NCBI RefSeq assembly: GCF_013318015.2
Contig: NZ_CP115842.1
Span: 1,487,001-1,551,000, forward strand
Direction of reading: 5' to 3'
DNA length: 64,000 nucleotides
Origin: Agrobacterium tumefaciens
Lineage (GTDB): Bacteria; Pseudomonadota; Alphaproteobacteria; Rhizobiales; Rhizobiaceae
The notes beneath the pieces were generated by a model that was not told where the DNA came from, made no database searches, and saw only the letters and a list, made by a program, of their open reading frames with translations. A program made the position numbers and the translations under genes. Of the stretch, positions 37,551-46,576 are shown one piece after another. Position 1 is the first letter of the stretch. The number at the start of each line of letters is the position of its first letter.

Positions 37551-38579
37551 ATGATGGCGCCAAATCGCGCGACCAGTCTGAAGGATGTTGCCCGCACGGC
37601 GGGTGTTTCCGTCGCTACGGTGTCGCGGCTGCTCAACGGCTCACTGGAATTGCCTGCGGACACGAAGGCCCGCATCGAAGACGCCATTCGCCAGCTCAAC
37701 TATGTTCCTAACCCGCATGCCCGGCGTCTGAGCCGTGGGCGCTCCGATACGATCGGTCTCGTCGTTCCCGATATCGGCAACCCGTTCTTCGGCATGCTGG
37801 TTGCAGCAGTGGAAGAGGAGGCAGACAGGCGCGGTCTTGCCGTATCGCTTTTCGCAACGTTGAACCGGCCGGGACGCGAACTGTCCTATCTGCGGCTTCT
37901 TGCCCGCAACCATGTCGACGGGCTGGTCTTCGTTACCAACCACCCCGATACGGACGAGCTTGCCGAGCTTATCAGCGCCACCGGCAAAGTCGTTGTGGTC
38001 GATGAAGACGTCAGTGGGGCATCCGTGCCGAAGCTGTTCTGTGACAATGAACAGGGCGGCCGCTTGGCTGGTGAACACCTTGCCGGATATGGCCACGAAC
38101 GCGTACTTTATGTCGGCGGCCCGGCAGAGATGCTCAGCACGCAGCGGCGTTTCCTTGGGTTGGAGGCAGCGTTGCGGACACATTGCGGCTCCGAGCCGTC
38201 GATCATGCGCTATTGCGGCGACTATACCGCGGAGTTCGGTCGCGAGGCGGCCTTGCGTTTTCTTTCCGAAGGCCGTCCCGCCACGGCAATTTTCGCCAGC
38301 TCCGACGAAATCGCCATCGGGATGATTGAAGTCTTGCGGGCGCAGGGTGTGCGCATTCCGCAGGACGTATCGATGATCGGCTTCGACGATGTCGGCCCGC
38401 TGCATCTGTTCGATCCGCCGCTTACCGCCATTCGCCAGCCGGTCAGGGCCATTGGCCAGCGCGCCCTGTCGTTGCTCGCCGAAACCAATTGGGAACAGGA
38501 AACTCCGGCCCATCCGGAAGAGCTGCTTCCCGTAGAAATCGTCGTGCGGAGCTCCGTTGCGCCGCCGTCGAAACAATAA
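37551..38579 (+). CDS. LacI-family transcriptional regulator
   Basis: The 342-residue protein has the N-terminal LacI headpiece (SLKDVARTAGVSVATVSRLLNGSLELPADTKARIEDAIRQLNYVPNPHARRLSRG) and a periplasmic-binding-like effector domain (IGLVVPDIGNPFFGMLV, VDGLVFVTN, GFDDVGPLHLFDPPLTAIRQP). It begins an operon with a sugar ABC transporter and catabolic genes, so the imported compound or a derivative is the likely inducer. Tandem operators lie just upstream. Confidence 0.93.
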   Translation: MMAPNRATSLKDVARTAGVSVATVSRLLNGSLELPADTKARIEDAIRQLNYVPNPHARRLSRGRSDTIGLVVPDIGNPFFGMLVAAVEEEADRRGLAVSLFATLNRPGRELSYLRLLARNHVDGLVFVTNHPDTDELAELISATGKVVVVDEDVSGASVPKLFCDNEQGGRLAGEHLAGYGHERVLYVGGPAEMLSTQRRFLGLEAALRTHCGSEPSIMRYCGDYTAEFGREAALRFLSEGRPATAIFASSDEIAIGMIEVLRAQGVRIPQDVSMIGFDDVGPLHLFDPPLTAIRQPVRAIGQRALSLLAETNWEQETPAHPEELLPVEIVVRSSVAPPSKQ

Positions 38580-38614
38580 TTGCGACGGACAAAACCAACA
38601 GAGGAAGAACGCAA

Positions 38615-39568
38615 ATGACAATAATCAAACGCAGATATTTCTCCGCAGCCCTTGCCGCCACCTTTCTGGCCGGGGCGACGCTTTCCGCCGGCATTGCCGG
38701 TGCCGCGGAAAAGACGATAGCCCTGGTGCAGATCAACCAGCAGGCCATCTTTTTCAACGACATGAACAAGGGTGCGGAAAAGGCGGCGAAGGAAGCGGGC
38801 GTCAAGCTCGTCATCTTCAATGCCAATAACGATCCGGCAGCGCAAAACAGCGCCATCGAGACCTATATCCAGCAGAAGGTCGATGGGATCGCGGTCGTTG
38901 CCATTGATGTCAACGGCATCATGCCTGCGGTAAAGCAGGCCGCCGAAGCGAACATCCCAGTGGTCGCTATCGACGCAATATTGCCGGAAGGGCCTCAGAA
39001 GGCACAGATTGGCGTCGACAATGCCAAGGCTGGTGCCGACATGGGCAAGTTCTTCGTCGACTATGTGAAGTCAGACATGGGCGGCAAGGCCAAGATCGGC
39101 GTCGTCGGGGCCCTCAACTCATTCATACAGAATATCCGCCAGAAGGGCTTTGAGGACACGCTCAAGGATCAGCCCGGCATCACGGCGGCTGGCGTCGTTG
39201 ACGGACAGAACGTGCAGGATACGGCTCTTTCCGCAGCGGAAAACCTCATAACTGGCAATCCGGGTATGACCGCAATCTACGCAACGGGTGAACCGGCCCT
39301 TCTCGGCGCCGTCGCTGCCGTCGAAAGCCAGAGCAAGCAGAAGGACATCAAGGTCTTCGGCTGGGATCTGACCAAGCAGGCGATCGCTGGCATCGACGCT
39401 GGTTATGTCGCGGGTGTCATTCAGCAGGACCCGGCGGCCATGGGTGCTGCGGCCGTCAAGGCGCTGAAGACTGTTTCTGATGGTGGCAGTGTCGAAAAGA
39501 CGATTGCCGTGCCCGTGACCATCGTCACCAAGGCCAATGTCGAGCCCTACCGGGCGGTCTTCAAATGA
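38615..39568 (+). CDS. Sugar ABC transporter periplasmic binding protein, ribose/fructose class
   Basis: The ATG at 38615 follows GAGGAAG and starts a signal peptide (cleavage after AGA near residue 29). The 317-residue product is a Peripla_BP_4 protein: IALVQINQQAIFFNDMNKGAEKAAKEAG, VDGIAVVAIDVNGI, IGVDNAKAGADMGKF, and FGWDLTKQAIAGIDAGYVAGVIQQDP. It binds a monosaccharide-like or nucleoside-like ligand. The next gene overlaps its stop by four bases. Confidence 0.9.
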   Translation: MTIIKRRYFSAALAATFLAGATLSAGIAGAAEKTIALVQINQQAIFFNDMNKGAEKAAKEAGVKLVIFNANNDPAAQNSAIETYIQQKVDGIAVVAIDVNGIMPAVKQAAEANIPVVAIDAILPEGPQKAQIGVDNAKAGADMGKFFVDYVKSDMGGKAKIGVVGALNSFIQNIRQKGFEDTLKDQPGITAAGVVDGQNVQDTALSAAENLITGNPGMTAIYATGEPALLGAVAAVESQSKQKDIKVFGWDLTKQAIAGIDAGYVAGVIQQDPAAMGAAAVKALKTVSDGGSVEKTIAVPVTIVTKANVEPYRAVFK

Positions 39569-40374
39569 TCGCCGGCGGACAGCACCCAACCGCTGTCACC
39601 GGCGCTGGGGGAGATATTCTCCCCCAGCATCTCTCCGGTGCGGCGCAAGAACCGCGCGTCTCGCTTCGCGGTATCGTAAAAACCTTCGGTTCACATCAGG
39701 CGCTGCGCGGCGTCGATCTCGACATCTATCCCGGTGAATGCCTGGGCCTTGTCGGTGACAACGCGGCTGGAAAATCGACGCTGACGAAGGTTATTTCCGG
39801 AACCTACATTCCGGATGAAGGATCCATTACGCTCGAAGGGGAAGAGGTCCGTTTCTCCGGTCCCGCCGATGCGCGCAATCGCAATATCGAGATGGTCTTT
39901 CAGGATTTGAGCCTCTGTGACCATATAGACGTGATCGGCAACCTGTTTCTTGGGCGCGAGATCACCAAGGGTCCGTTCCTCGACCGGCAGACGATGTTGG
40001 CCGAGGCCCGCAAGATGCTCGACGCGCTGGAAATCCGTATTCCAAGGTTGACGGCCAAGGTGGAAAAACTCTCCGGCGGACAGCGGCAGGCAATCGCAAT
40101 CGCCCGTGCGGCGTCCTTCAATCCCAAGGTCCTGATCATGGACGAACCCACTTCGGCGCTTGCCGTAGCAGAGGTGGAGGCCGTTCTGGCGTTGATCAAC
40201 CGGGTCAAGGCCAAGGGCGTGTCCGTCATCCTCATCACTCATCGTCTTCAGGATCTGTTCCGCGTGTGTGATCGCATCGCCGTCATGTACGAGGGAACGA
40301 AGGTCGCCGAACGGCAGATCAACGAAACCAGCCTCGAAGACCTCGTCAAACTGATCGTGGGAGGTCGCCATTGA
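39565..40374 (+). CDS. Single-domain sugar ABC transporter ATPase, FrcA-like
   Basis: One ABC domain with Walker A GDNAAGKST, signature LSGGQRQAIAIARA, Walker B VLIMDEPTSALA and the histidine switch ITHRLQDLF. It has 269 residues, unlike RbsA/XylG, which carry two domains in about 500 residues. This is the form seen in the Sinorhizobium FrcA fructose transporter. It overlaps both neighbours by four bases, so the transporter is translationally coupled. Confidence 0.9.
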   Translation: MIAGGQHPTAVTGAGGDILPQHLSGAAQEPRVSLRGIVKTFGSHQALRGVDLDIYPGECLGLVGDNAAGKSTLTKVISGTYIPDEGSITLEGEEVRFSGPADARNRNIEMVFQDLSLCDHIDVIGNLFLGREITKGPFLDRQTMLAEARKMLDALEIRIPRLTAKVEKLSGGQRQAIAIARAASFNPKVLIMDEPTSALAVAEVEAVLALINRVKAKGVSVILITHRLQDLFRVCDRIAVMYEGTKVAERQINETSLEDLVKLIVGGRH

Positions 40375-41375
40375 CCGTCTACACTGAACGCGCCAAGGGC
40401 TCACCCGTCGCCGATTTCATCGCCGAAAACGCGCAGGTCTTGTCCATAACGGCCTTTTTCATCGCCTGCATGCTGTTCTTTGCCGTAAGCACGGATACGT
40501 TCCTGACGGCAGGCAACCTGCTGAACGTCGTGCGTCAGGCCGCTCCCATCCTCATCGTTTCCGTCGCCATGACGCTTGTCATCATCACCGGCGGCATCGA
40601 CCTGTCGGTCGGCTCCATGGTTGCGCTGATCAACGCCGTCGGTGCCATCCTCATGGCGGCGGGCTATCCGTGGCCTCTGGTGCTGGTCGCCATGCTCATG
40701 CTCGGAGCCGTGCTTGGTCTCTTGCAGGGCTGGTTCATTGCCTATCAGGGCATTCCGGCCTTCATCGTTACGCTCGCAGGCTTGTCCATCCTTCGAGGGG
40801 TCGCACTCTATATCACCCAAGGGTATTCGGTGCCGATTCCGGATGCGCCCGGCTTCTTTTTTCTCGGTCGCGGAGACCTGTTCGGTTTCCCGGTGCCGGC
40901 GCTGATCGGTATCCTCATCACTGTCGTGGCCTATGTGGTCATTTCGTCCACCCGCTACGGACGCCGGGTCGTGGCGGTAGGCTCCAATCTGGAGGCTGCC
41001 CGTCGTGTGGGTATGCCGGCAAAATGGATCCTTGCATCGGTCTATCTGGTCGCAGGCGTGGCATCCGCAATCGCTGGGCTGCTGATCGCGTCACGCCTTG
41101 GCTCGGGTTCCTCCAATGCTGCTGTCGGCTTTGAGCTGCAGGTCGTGGCAGCGGTTGTGCTTGGCGGCACATCTTTGATGGGCGGACGCGGAACCATTCT
41201 CGGCTCCGTGCTTGGCACCATGACCATTGCCGTGATCGGCAACGGGCTGATCCTGATGCATATTTCGCCCTTTTTCACACAGATCGTCACGGGCGCGATC
41301 ATTCTTGCCGCCATCTGGCTGAACACGCGCATCTTCACCACCAACTTCCGCTTGGGTTCCAGAAAAAAGGGTTGA
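40371..41375 (+). CDS. Sugar ABC transporter permease, RbsC/FrcC type
   Basis: The start is TTG at 40371, overlapping the ATPase stop (TTGA) with GGAGG just upstream. The 334-residue protein has about eight to ten spans and family marks VRQAAPILIVSVAMTLVIITGGIDLSVGSM, GIPAFIVTLAGLSILRGVAL, NLEAARRVGM and VVLGGTSLMGGRGT. It is the channel subunit for the preceding binding protein and ATPase. Confidence 0.92.
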   Translation: MTVYTERAKGSPVADFIAENAQVLSITAFFIACMLFFAVSTDTFLTAGNLLNVVRQAAPILIVSVAMTLVIITGGIDLSVGSMVALINAVGAILMAAGYPWPLVLVAMLMLGAVLGLLQGWFIAYQGIPAFIVTLAGLSILRGVALYITQGYSVPIPDAPGFFFLGRGDLFGFPVPALIGILITVVAYVVISSTRYGRRVVAVGSNLEAARRVGMPAKWILASVYLVAGVASAIAGLLIASRLGSGSSNAAVGFELQVVAAVVLGGTSLMGGRGTILGSVLGTMTIAVIGNGLILMHISPFFTQIVTGAIILAAIWLNTRIFTTNFRLGSRKKG

Positions 41376-41379
41376 GGCC

Positions 41380-42447
41380 ATGGTGGATGAACTCTCGAAA
41401 GGCCATATTCGCTCCGGCAATTTCATGACGGTTGCCGGTCCCGTCCCGGTGGAAAAGCTCGGCGTGACGCTGATGCACGAGCATATTCTCAACGATTGCC
41501 GCTGCTGGTGGCACGCACCGAAAACGCCGGAGCGGCAATATCTGGCAGAGGGCTTGGTCTGCCAGGAAATCCTCGGCGAACTTCGCCAGGATCCCTTCGT
41601 CAACAAGCACAACATCACGCTGGATGATGAGCCGCTTGCGATTAAAGAACTGCATGAATTCGCCGCTCAGGGCGGCCATACAGTGGTGGAGCCGACCTGC
41701 CAGGGTATCGGCAGAAATCCGCTTGCCCTCAGGCGGATATCCGAGGCGACCGGGCTCAACATCGTGATGGGGGCGGGTTATTATCTGGCCTCCTCCCATC
41801 CTGAGAAAGTGGCAGCGCTCAGCATCGACGACATCGCCAATGAAATCGTTCACGAGGCGCTTCAGGGCGTCGACGGAACCGGCGTGAAAATCGGTCTGAT
41901 CGGAGAGATCGGTGTGTCCTCGGACTTCACCCCCGAGGAGCAAAAATCGCTGCGGGGTGCGGCGAGGGCGCAGGCCCGTACAGGTTTGCCCCTCATGGTG
42001 CATCTTCCGGGCTGGTTAAGGCTGGGTCACAGGGTTCTCGATGTAGTCGAGCAGGAAGGCGCGGATGTCAGTCACACCGTTCTGTGTCACATGAACCCGT
42101 CGCATGATGACCTTGGCTATCAGGGAGAACTTGCCGGCCGCGGTGCCTTCATCGAATACGACATGATCGGCATGGATTTCTTCTATGCCGATCAGCAGGT
42201 CCAATGCCCGAGTGACGACGAAGCGGCCAAAGCCATCGTCCAGCTGGTGGAGCGGGGATATCTGGACCGCATCCTGCTTTCCCACGATGTTTTCCTGAAG
42301 ATGATGCTGACGCGGTATGGCGGCAATGGTTACGCCTATATCCTCAAGCATTTCCTGCCGCGATTGAAGCGGCATGGTCTGGATGACCTCACCTTGCAAA
42401 TCCTCATGCGGGATAACCCGCGCTCGGTCTTCCAGGCGAAGACGTGA
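41380..42447 (+). CDS. Phosphotriesterase-family metal-dependent hydrolase (probable lactonase)
   Basis: The 355-residue TIM-barrel protein has the amidohydrolase metal ligands: HEH (His33, His35), a glutamate in GLIGEIG (Glu176) where true phosphotriesterase has a carboxylated lysine, His208 in LMVHLPG, His237 in VLCHMNPSH and Asp303 in LLSHDVF. The bridging glutamate is the PHP-like form. Characterised relatives often hydrolyse sugar lactones or their phosphates, so lactonase activity on a sugar-derived ring is the likely role. It follows the permease after four bases. Confidence 0.85.
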   Translation: MVDELSKGHIRSGNFMTVAGPVPVEKLGVTLMHEHILNDCRCWWHAPKTPERQYLAEGLVCQEILGELRQDPFVNKHNITLDDEPLAIKELHEFAAQGGHTVVEPTCQGIGRNPLALRRISEATGLNIVMGAGYYLASSHPEKVAALSIDDIANEIVHEALQGVDGTGVKIGLIGEIGVSSDFTPEEQKSLRGAARAQARTGLPLMVHLPGWLRLGHRVLDVVEQEGADVSHTVLCHMNPSHDDLGYQGELAGRGAFIEYDMIGMDFFYADQQVQCPSDDEAAKAIVQLVERGYLDRILLSHDVFLKMMLTRYGGNGYAYILKHFLPRLKRHGLDDLTLQILMRDNPRSVFQAKT

Positions 42448-42472
42448 CGAACCCATAGAAATGGAACGAAAA

Positions 42473-43243
42473 ATGATAAAGAAAATACTTCTCGTGGGCG
42501 AAAGCTGGGTCAGCTCCGCCACTCACTACAAGGGCTTCGACCAGTTCGGCAGCGTCACCTTTCACTTGGGCGCGGAACCTCTGGTAAAGGCGCTCGAAGG
42601 TAGTGAATACGAGCTGACCTACCTGACGGCTCATGATGCTGTCGAGAAACTTCCCTTCGATATGGCGGGGCTGGATGCGTATGACGCGATCATCCTCTCT
42701 GACATCGGTGCCAATTCGCTGCTTTTGCCGCCTGCGGTTTGGTTGCACTCGAAAACCGTTCCAAACCGTCTGAAGCTTCTCAAGGCATGGGTCGAAAAGG
42801 GCGGCGGCCTGCTGATGGTTGGCGGATATTTCTCGTTCCAGGGTATCGATGGCAAGGCCCGGTGGCGTCGCACCCCCGTGGAAGATACGCTTCCCGTGAC
42901 CTGCCTGCCATGGGATGACCGCGTTGAAATTCCAGAAGGATCGACGGCCGACATTCTGATGCCGGATCATCCCACCGTTGCAGGTCTTTCCGGCGAATGG
43001 CCGCTTCTCCTCGGTGTCAATGAGGTAGAGGTGCGCGAGCGCGCGGATGTGGACGTGGTCGCCCGCCTGCCTGCGGAGCAGGGCGGTCATCCGCTTCTGG
43101 TCACCGGCGTTTTTGGCCAGGGTCGGACAGCGGCGTGGACGTCCGACATTGGTCCGCACTGGCTCTCTCCCGCCTTCTGCGAATGGCAGGGCTACGGCCG
43201 TTTGTGGAAAAACATTCTGGGCTGGCTGACAGAAGCTCGCTGA
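42473..43243 (+). CDS. DUF1355 class I glutamine amidotransferase-like protein
   Basis: The ATG at 42473 (MIKKILLVGESWVSSATHYKG) is preferred to 42461, since a GGAACG box precedes it. The 256-residue product has LDAYDAIILSDIGANSLLLPP, LKAWVEKGGGLLMVGGYFSFQGIDGKARW and GQGRTAAWTSDIGPHW, fitting the DUF1355/GATase1-like fold. The usual nucleophile cysteine of amidotransferases is not evident at the GGYFSFQG turn, so it may be a binding protein or another kind of hydrolase. Function in this catabolic cluster is unknown. Confidence 0.75.
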   Translation: MIKKILLVGESWVSSATHYKGFDQFGSVTFHLGAEPLVKALEGSEYELTYLTAHDAVEKLPFDMAGLDAYDAIILSDIGANSLLLPPAVWLHSKTVPNRLKLLKAWVEKGGGLLMVGGYFSFQGIDGKARWRRTPVEDTLPVTCLPWDDRVEIPEGSTADILMPDHPTVAGLSGEWPLLLGVNEVEVRERADVDVVARLPAEQGGHPLLVTGVFGQGRTAAWTSDIGPHWLSPAFCEWQGYGRLWKNILGWLTEAR

Positions 43244-43274
43244 GCGCGGCGGCATGTATCGGTGGAGAGGATCG

Positions 43275-44171
43275 TCAGTTGGACAAAATATCCGCGAGCT
43301 CAAGGATATCGGGAAAGGCTGAAAGCGTGCCCCGACGACTGACGGTCAGCGCAGATGCCTTTGCGCCATGCCTCAACGCCCGTTCATCCACACTGACGTT
43401 TCTCAACGCGGCGGAGGCCAGCGTGACGGCCATGAAGCAATCGCCAGCACCCGTCGTGTCGACAACGCCAGTTTTTTCGGCGGGCACGGTCAGGCATTGG
43501 TTTGTCGTGCCAAGCATCGAACCCTCGCCGCCAAGGGTGAGGATGACCTGGCGGACACCGGCTGAAATGAGCAATTTTATCGCTGTCGAGCCGGTATCCC
43601 CGGTCAGGGCGGCCGCTTCGCCGCGGTTGAGGAAAGCGATGTCCGTGAGCGGCCAGAGACTTTCAAACCAGGGTTGGAGAGGTGACGGATTGAATGCGGT
43701 GATCATTCCCGTTGCCTTTGCCTGCGACAGTGCGAGACGGGTGGTTGTTTCGCCCAGATTGCCTTGCACGACGAGAAGGTCGCCGGGGCTGGCTGTACCA
43801 AGGGTTCCGGCCACGTCTTCCGGGGTCAGGGATTGTGCGCAGGCAGTGGTCGTGACGATGCTGTTTTCACCATCGGGCGTGTTGAAGATGATGGAGAGAT
43901 CGCTGGTCTGCCCATCCATGCCAATGAGGTCGGCGGTCAGAGGTTCGGTTGCAAGGCGGGCGCGGATGGTCGCAGACCTGTCATCTGTACCTACAGCAGC
44001 AGTCAATGTGGTATCGAGCCCGCATCGGGCCATGACAATGGCTTGATTGCAGCCTTTTCCGCCAAGATCGCGGAAGGCCTGCCGGCCGAAAATCGAAGCC
44101 CCGGCTTCCGGCAGGGCGGAAACGGAATAGGTTTCGTCGAGCGCGATATTGCCGATGACGAAGGCACGCAT
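43275..44171 (-). CDS. PfkB-family sugar kinase
   Basis: The ATG at 44171 starts MRAFVIGNIALDETYSV. The 298-residue product has GGKGCNQAIVMARCG near residue 37, an anion-hole motif DTTGAGDCFMAVTLASA near residue 240, and Asp as catalytic base within it. It is a ribokinase-like kinase that phosphorylates a sugar or nucleoside with ATP. It is on the opposite strand to the rest of the cluster: it ends close to the DUF1355 gene end and starts only 24 bases from the BtpA-type gene. Confidence 0.9.
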   Translation of the reverse strand: MRAFVIGNIALDETYSVSALPEAGASIFGRQAFRDLGGKGCNQAIVMARCGLDTTLTAAVGTDDRSATIRARLATEPLTADLIGMDGQTSDLSIIFNTPDGENSIVTTTACAQSLTPEDVAGTLGTASPGDLLVVQGNLGETTTRLALSQAKATGMITAFNPSPLQPWFESLWPLTDIAFLNRGEAAALTGDTGSTAIKLLISAGVRQVILTLGGEGSMLGTTNQCLTVPAEKTGVVDTTGAGDCFMAVTLASAALRNVSVDERALRHGAKASALTVSRRGTLSAFPDILELADILSN

Positions 44172-44195
44172 GAAAAACTTTCGAGAGGACAAGGC

Positions 44196-45038
44196 ATGCA
44201 GATCATATCCGACAATAGGGCGAATGCCATCCAGGAAATCTTTGGTCGTGACAAGGCCTTGATCGGCATGGTGCATTGCCCGCCGTTTCCCGGAGCACCA
44301 AGGTATCGTGGCGCGGCCATGGATGCCATCTACGACGTCTGCATGCGCGATGCCGAGGCTTTGATCGAAGGCGGTATGCATGGTCTTCTCGTTGAAAACC
44401 ATGGCGATATTCCCTTTTCCAAGCCGGAGGATATCGGTCATGAGACACCTGCCTTCATGAGCGTGGTGACTGACCGGGTCGCGCGGGCGACTGGCGTTCC
44501 GCTCGGTATCAACGTGCTTGCCAATGCGCCGATCCCGGCTTTCGCCACTGCCATGGCAGGCGGGGCGAAATTCATCCGCGTCAACCAGTGGGCCAATGCC
44601 TATGTCGCCAACGAGGGTTTCATGGAAGGGCGTGCGGCGGAAGCGATGCGTTATCGATCCCTGCTCAGGGCCGAGCACATAAAGGTTTTCGCCGACAGCC
44701 ACGTCAAGCATGGCGCGCATGCTATCACGGGTGATCGTAGCATCGATGAGCTGACCCGCGACCTTGCCTTCTTTGATGCGGATGCGGTGATCGCTACTGG
44801 CCAGCGAACCGGCAACAGCGCAACGATCGCGGAAATCGAAGAGATCGGGCAGGCCACACATCTTCCGCTTCTGGTCGGTTCTGGTGTTGGGGAAGCCAAT
44901 ATCGTTGAAATCCTGAAGCGCACCAGCGGTGTCATCGTCGCTTCGTCGCTAAAAAAGGGCGGTGTCTGGTGGAACCCTGTCGAGCCTGCCCGTGTGCGAT
45001 CGTTTGTTGAGGCGGCGCAGCCAGGGCTTTCGGGTTGA
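44196..45038 (+). CDS. BtpA/SgcQ-family TIM-barrel protein
   Basis: The ATG at 44196 follows GAGAGGACAAGG; the frame opens much earlier but within the kinase antisense. The 280-residue product matches BtpA/SgcQ: ALIGMVHCPPFPGAPRYRG, DAEALIEGGMHGLLVENHGDIPF, PLGINVLANAPIPAFATAMAGGAKFIRVNQW and ATGQRTGNSATIAEI. The fold is a triosephosphate-isomerase barrel with phosphate-binding end motifs (LLVGSGVGEANI), suggesting a phosphorylated substrate. The E. coli relative SgcQ lies in a sugar gene cluster of unknown function. It pairs with the carbamoylase gene 13 bases downstream. Confidence 0.85.
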   Translation: MQIISDNRANAIQEIFGRDKALIGMVHCPPFPGAPRYRGAAMDAIYDVCMRDAEALIEGGMHGLLVENHGDIPFSKPEDIGHETPAFMSVVTDRVARATGVPLGINVLANAPIPAFATAMAGGAKFIRVNQWANAYVANEGFMEGRAAEAMRYRSLLRAEHIKVFADSHVKHGAHAITGDRSIDELTRDLAFFDADAVIATGQRTGNSATIAEIEEIGQATHLPLLVGSGVGEANIVEILKRTSGVIVASSLKKGGVWWNPVEPARVRSFVEAAQPGLSG

Positions 45039-45051
45039 GGGCAAACGGGAA

Positions 45052-46314
45052 ATGATGATGACGCAAACTCTTTCGATCAACGGGCAGCGACTTATCGATC
45101 GACTCGACCGGTTTGCGCAAATAGGCGCGACGGCAAAGGGTGGCGTAAACCGCCAGGCCTTGACCGGCCTCGACCGGCAGGCGCGGCAATTGCTGACGGA
45201 GCTGGCGCTGCAGCGCGGCTTCAAGGTCTTTCAGGACCCGATTGCCAATCTGTTCATTCGCCGCGAGGGGCGCAACCCGGATCTGTCGCCGCTGCTTATC
45301 GGCAGTCATCTCGACAGTCAGCCTGCAGGCGGTCGTTTTGACGGTGCGCTCGGCACGCTCGCAGCTTTTGAGGTTCTGGAAACACTCGAAGATTGCGGGG
45401 TGGAAACCGAGCGGCCGGTGGAGGTCGTGTCGTTCACGAATGAAGAGGGCTGCCGCTTCGCGCCGGGCTGCATGGGCTCCATGGCCTTTGCGGCCGGTTC
45501 AATTCCAAGCGCCTGGGAGACCATGCGCGCGACTGACGGTGCGCTTTTCGCAGATGAACTCTCCGCCACGCTGGAAAGTCTCCCGGTTGCCGCGATGCGG
45601 CCTCTGGGCACGCCGGTTTTCGCTTATCTCGAGGTCCATATCGAGCAAGGCCCTTCATTGGAAAAAGAGGGCTTACCGATCGGCATCGTCACCGGCATAC
45701 AGGGAACGCGCTGGCTGGAGGTGATTATCGACGGGCAGACCGCCCACGCTGGAACAACGGCGCTGCAATATCGGCATGACCCCATGCAAGCCACGGTCAA
45801 CGCGCTGTCTGAACTCTATCGCGACATCATGCCAGCCGATCCGGCCGCGCGTTTCACGATTGGCCGAATGGCCCTTGAACCCGGCGCGGTGAACGCGATC
45901 CCGGCAACGGTGCGCTTCACGATCGATTTTAGACACCCTTCGCTGACAACAATCGGCGTCATGGAGCAGACAATCCGCATGGCTATCCAGCAGGCAGCGG
46001 CGGACACAGGCTGCTCGGCGACTATTTCGCAGATTTTCGACATGCCGCCGGCAAGTTTTCCGGATGAATTACTTGCCGTATTGGATCAGGCCGCACAAGA
46101 GCGGGACTTTGCAACAAAGAGAATGCTCTCCGGCGCATTCCACGATGCGCTTTTTATGAACCGCGTCGCGCCATCGGCCATGATTTTCGTACCCTGCCGG
46201 GACGGTCTCAGTCACAATGAGGCTGAATATGTGGAGCAGGAGCATAGTATTGCGGGTGGCAACATGCTCTTGGCTTCGCTTCTCCAGCTGCTAGCGCCGA
46301 CGGCAGCGTTGTAA
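45052..46314 (+). CDS. M20-family Zn-dependent hydrolase, carbamoylase/hydantoinase type
   Basis: Three consecutive ATG codons begin at 45052; GGGA lies just upstream. The roughly 420-residue product fits the AmaB/HyuC/AllC group: LIGSHLDSQPAGGRFDGALG (metal ligands), FTNEEGCRFAPGCMGS (catalytic Glu), EVHIEQGPSLEKEG, GQTAHAGTTAL, SGAFHDALFM and FVPCRDGLSHNEAEY. These enzymes cleave N-carbamoyl amino acids, ureidoglycolate or allantoate, releasing carbon dioxide and ammonia. In this cluster it implies that the imported compound carries a ureido or amide nitrogen. Confidence 0.9.
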   Translation: MMMTQTLSINGQRLIDRLDRFAQIGATAKGGVNRQALTGLDRQARQLLTELALQRGFKVFQDPIANLFIRREGRNPDLSPLLIGSHLDSQPAGGRFDGALGTLAAFEVLETLEDCGVETERPVEVVSFTNEEGCRFAPGCMGSMAFAAGSIPSAWETMRATDGALFADELSATLESLPVAAMRPLGTPVFAYLEVHIEQGPSLEKEGLPIGIVTGIQGTRWLEVIIDGQTAHAGTTALQYRHDPMQATVNALSELYRDIMPADPAARFTIGRMALEPGAVNAIPATVRFTIDFRHPSLTTIGVMEQTIRMAIQQAAADTGCSATISQIFDMPPASFPDELLAVLDQAAQERDFATKRMLSGAFHDALFMNRVAPSAMIFVPCRDGLSHNEAEYVEQEHSIAGGNMLLASLLQLLAPTAAL

Positions 46315-46501
46315 ATCGAATGGTTGCGGGGAGCTTTCGCCCCTTGTTAGGGTTGCTCCGTTTGCAGATCACTGCGCACTGGCCGATCGCGAGTGTAATT
46401 CGGTTGAGAAAAAGCCGAAATGAATCAGCGCTGTAGCAAGTGATCGTATGAAACTGCCTTTTGCTTGAAACTTTCCTCCTGTCGCTCTCGTCACTTGTGC
46501 T

Positions 46502-46519
46502 GTTCCCCGAGACGGGAAC
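46502..46519. promoter_or_regulatory. Inverted repeat upstream of the fasciclin gene
   Basis: GTTCCC (46502-46507), CGAGAC and GGGAAC (46514-46519) form a perfect 6-bp inverted repeat about 58 bases before the fasciclin start. The GGAAC element resembles a -35 box of extracytoplasmic-function sigma factors, but no matching -10 was found at the expected spacing, so an operator is as likely. Confidence 0.3.
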
Positions 46520-46576
46520 GACAGGCCTTCAGAGGCGCGCTTCCGCGCCGAGGCGATTAGGGAAGAGGAATATTCA

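Noticed and set aside
44171..44861. N-terminal extension of the PfkB kinase frame up to 44861
   Set aside because: The extension lies antisense to the BtpA-type gene and has no kinase similarity; the kinase fold starts at MRAFVIGN.
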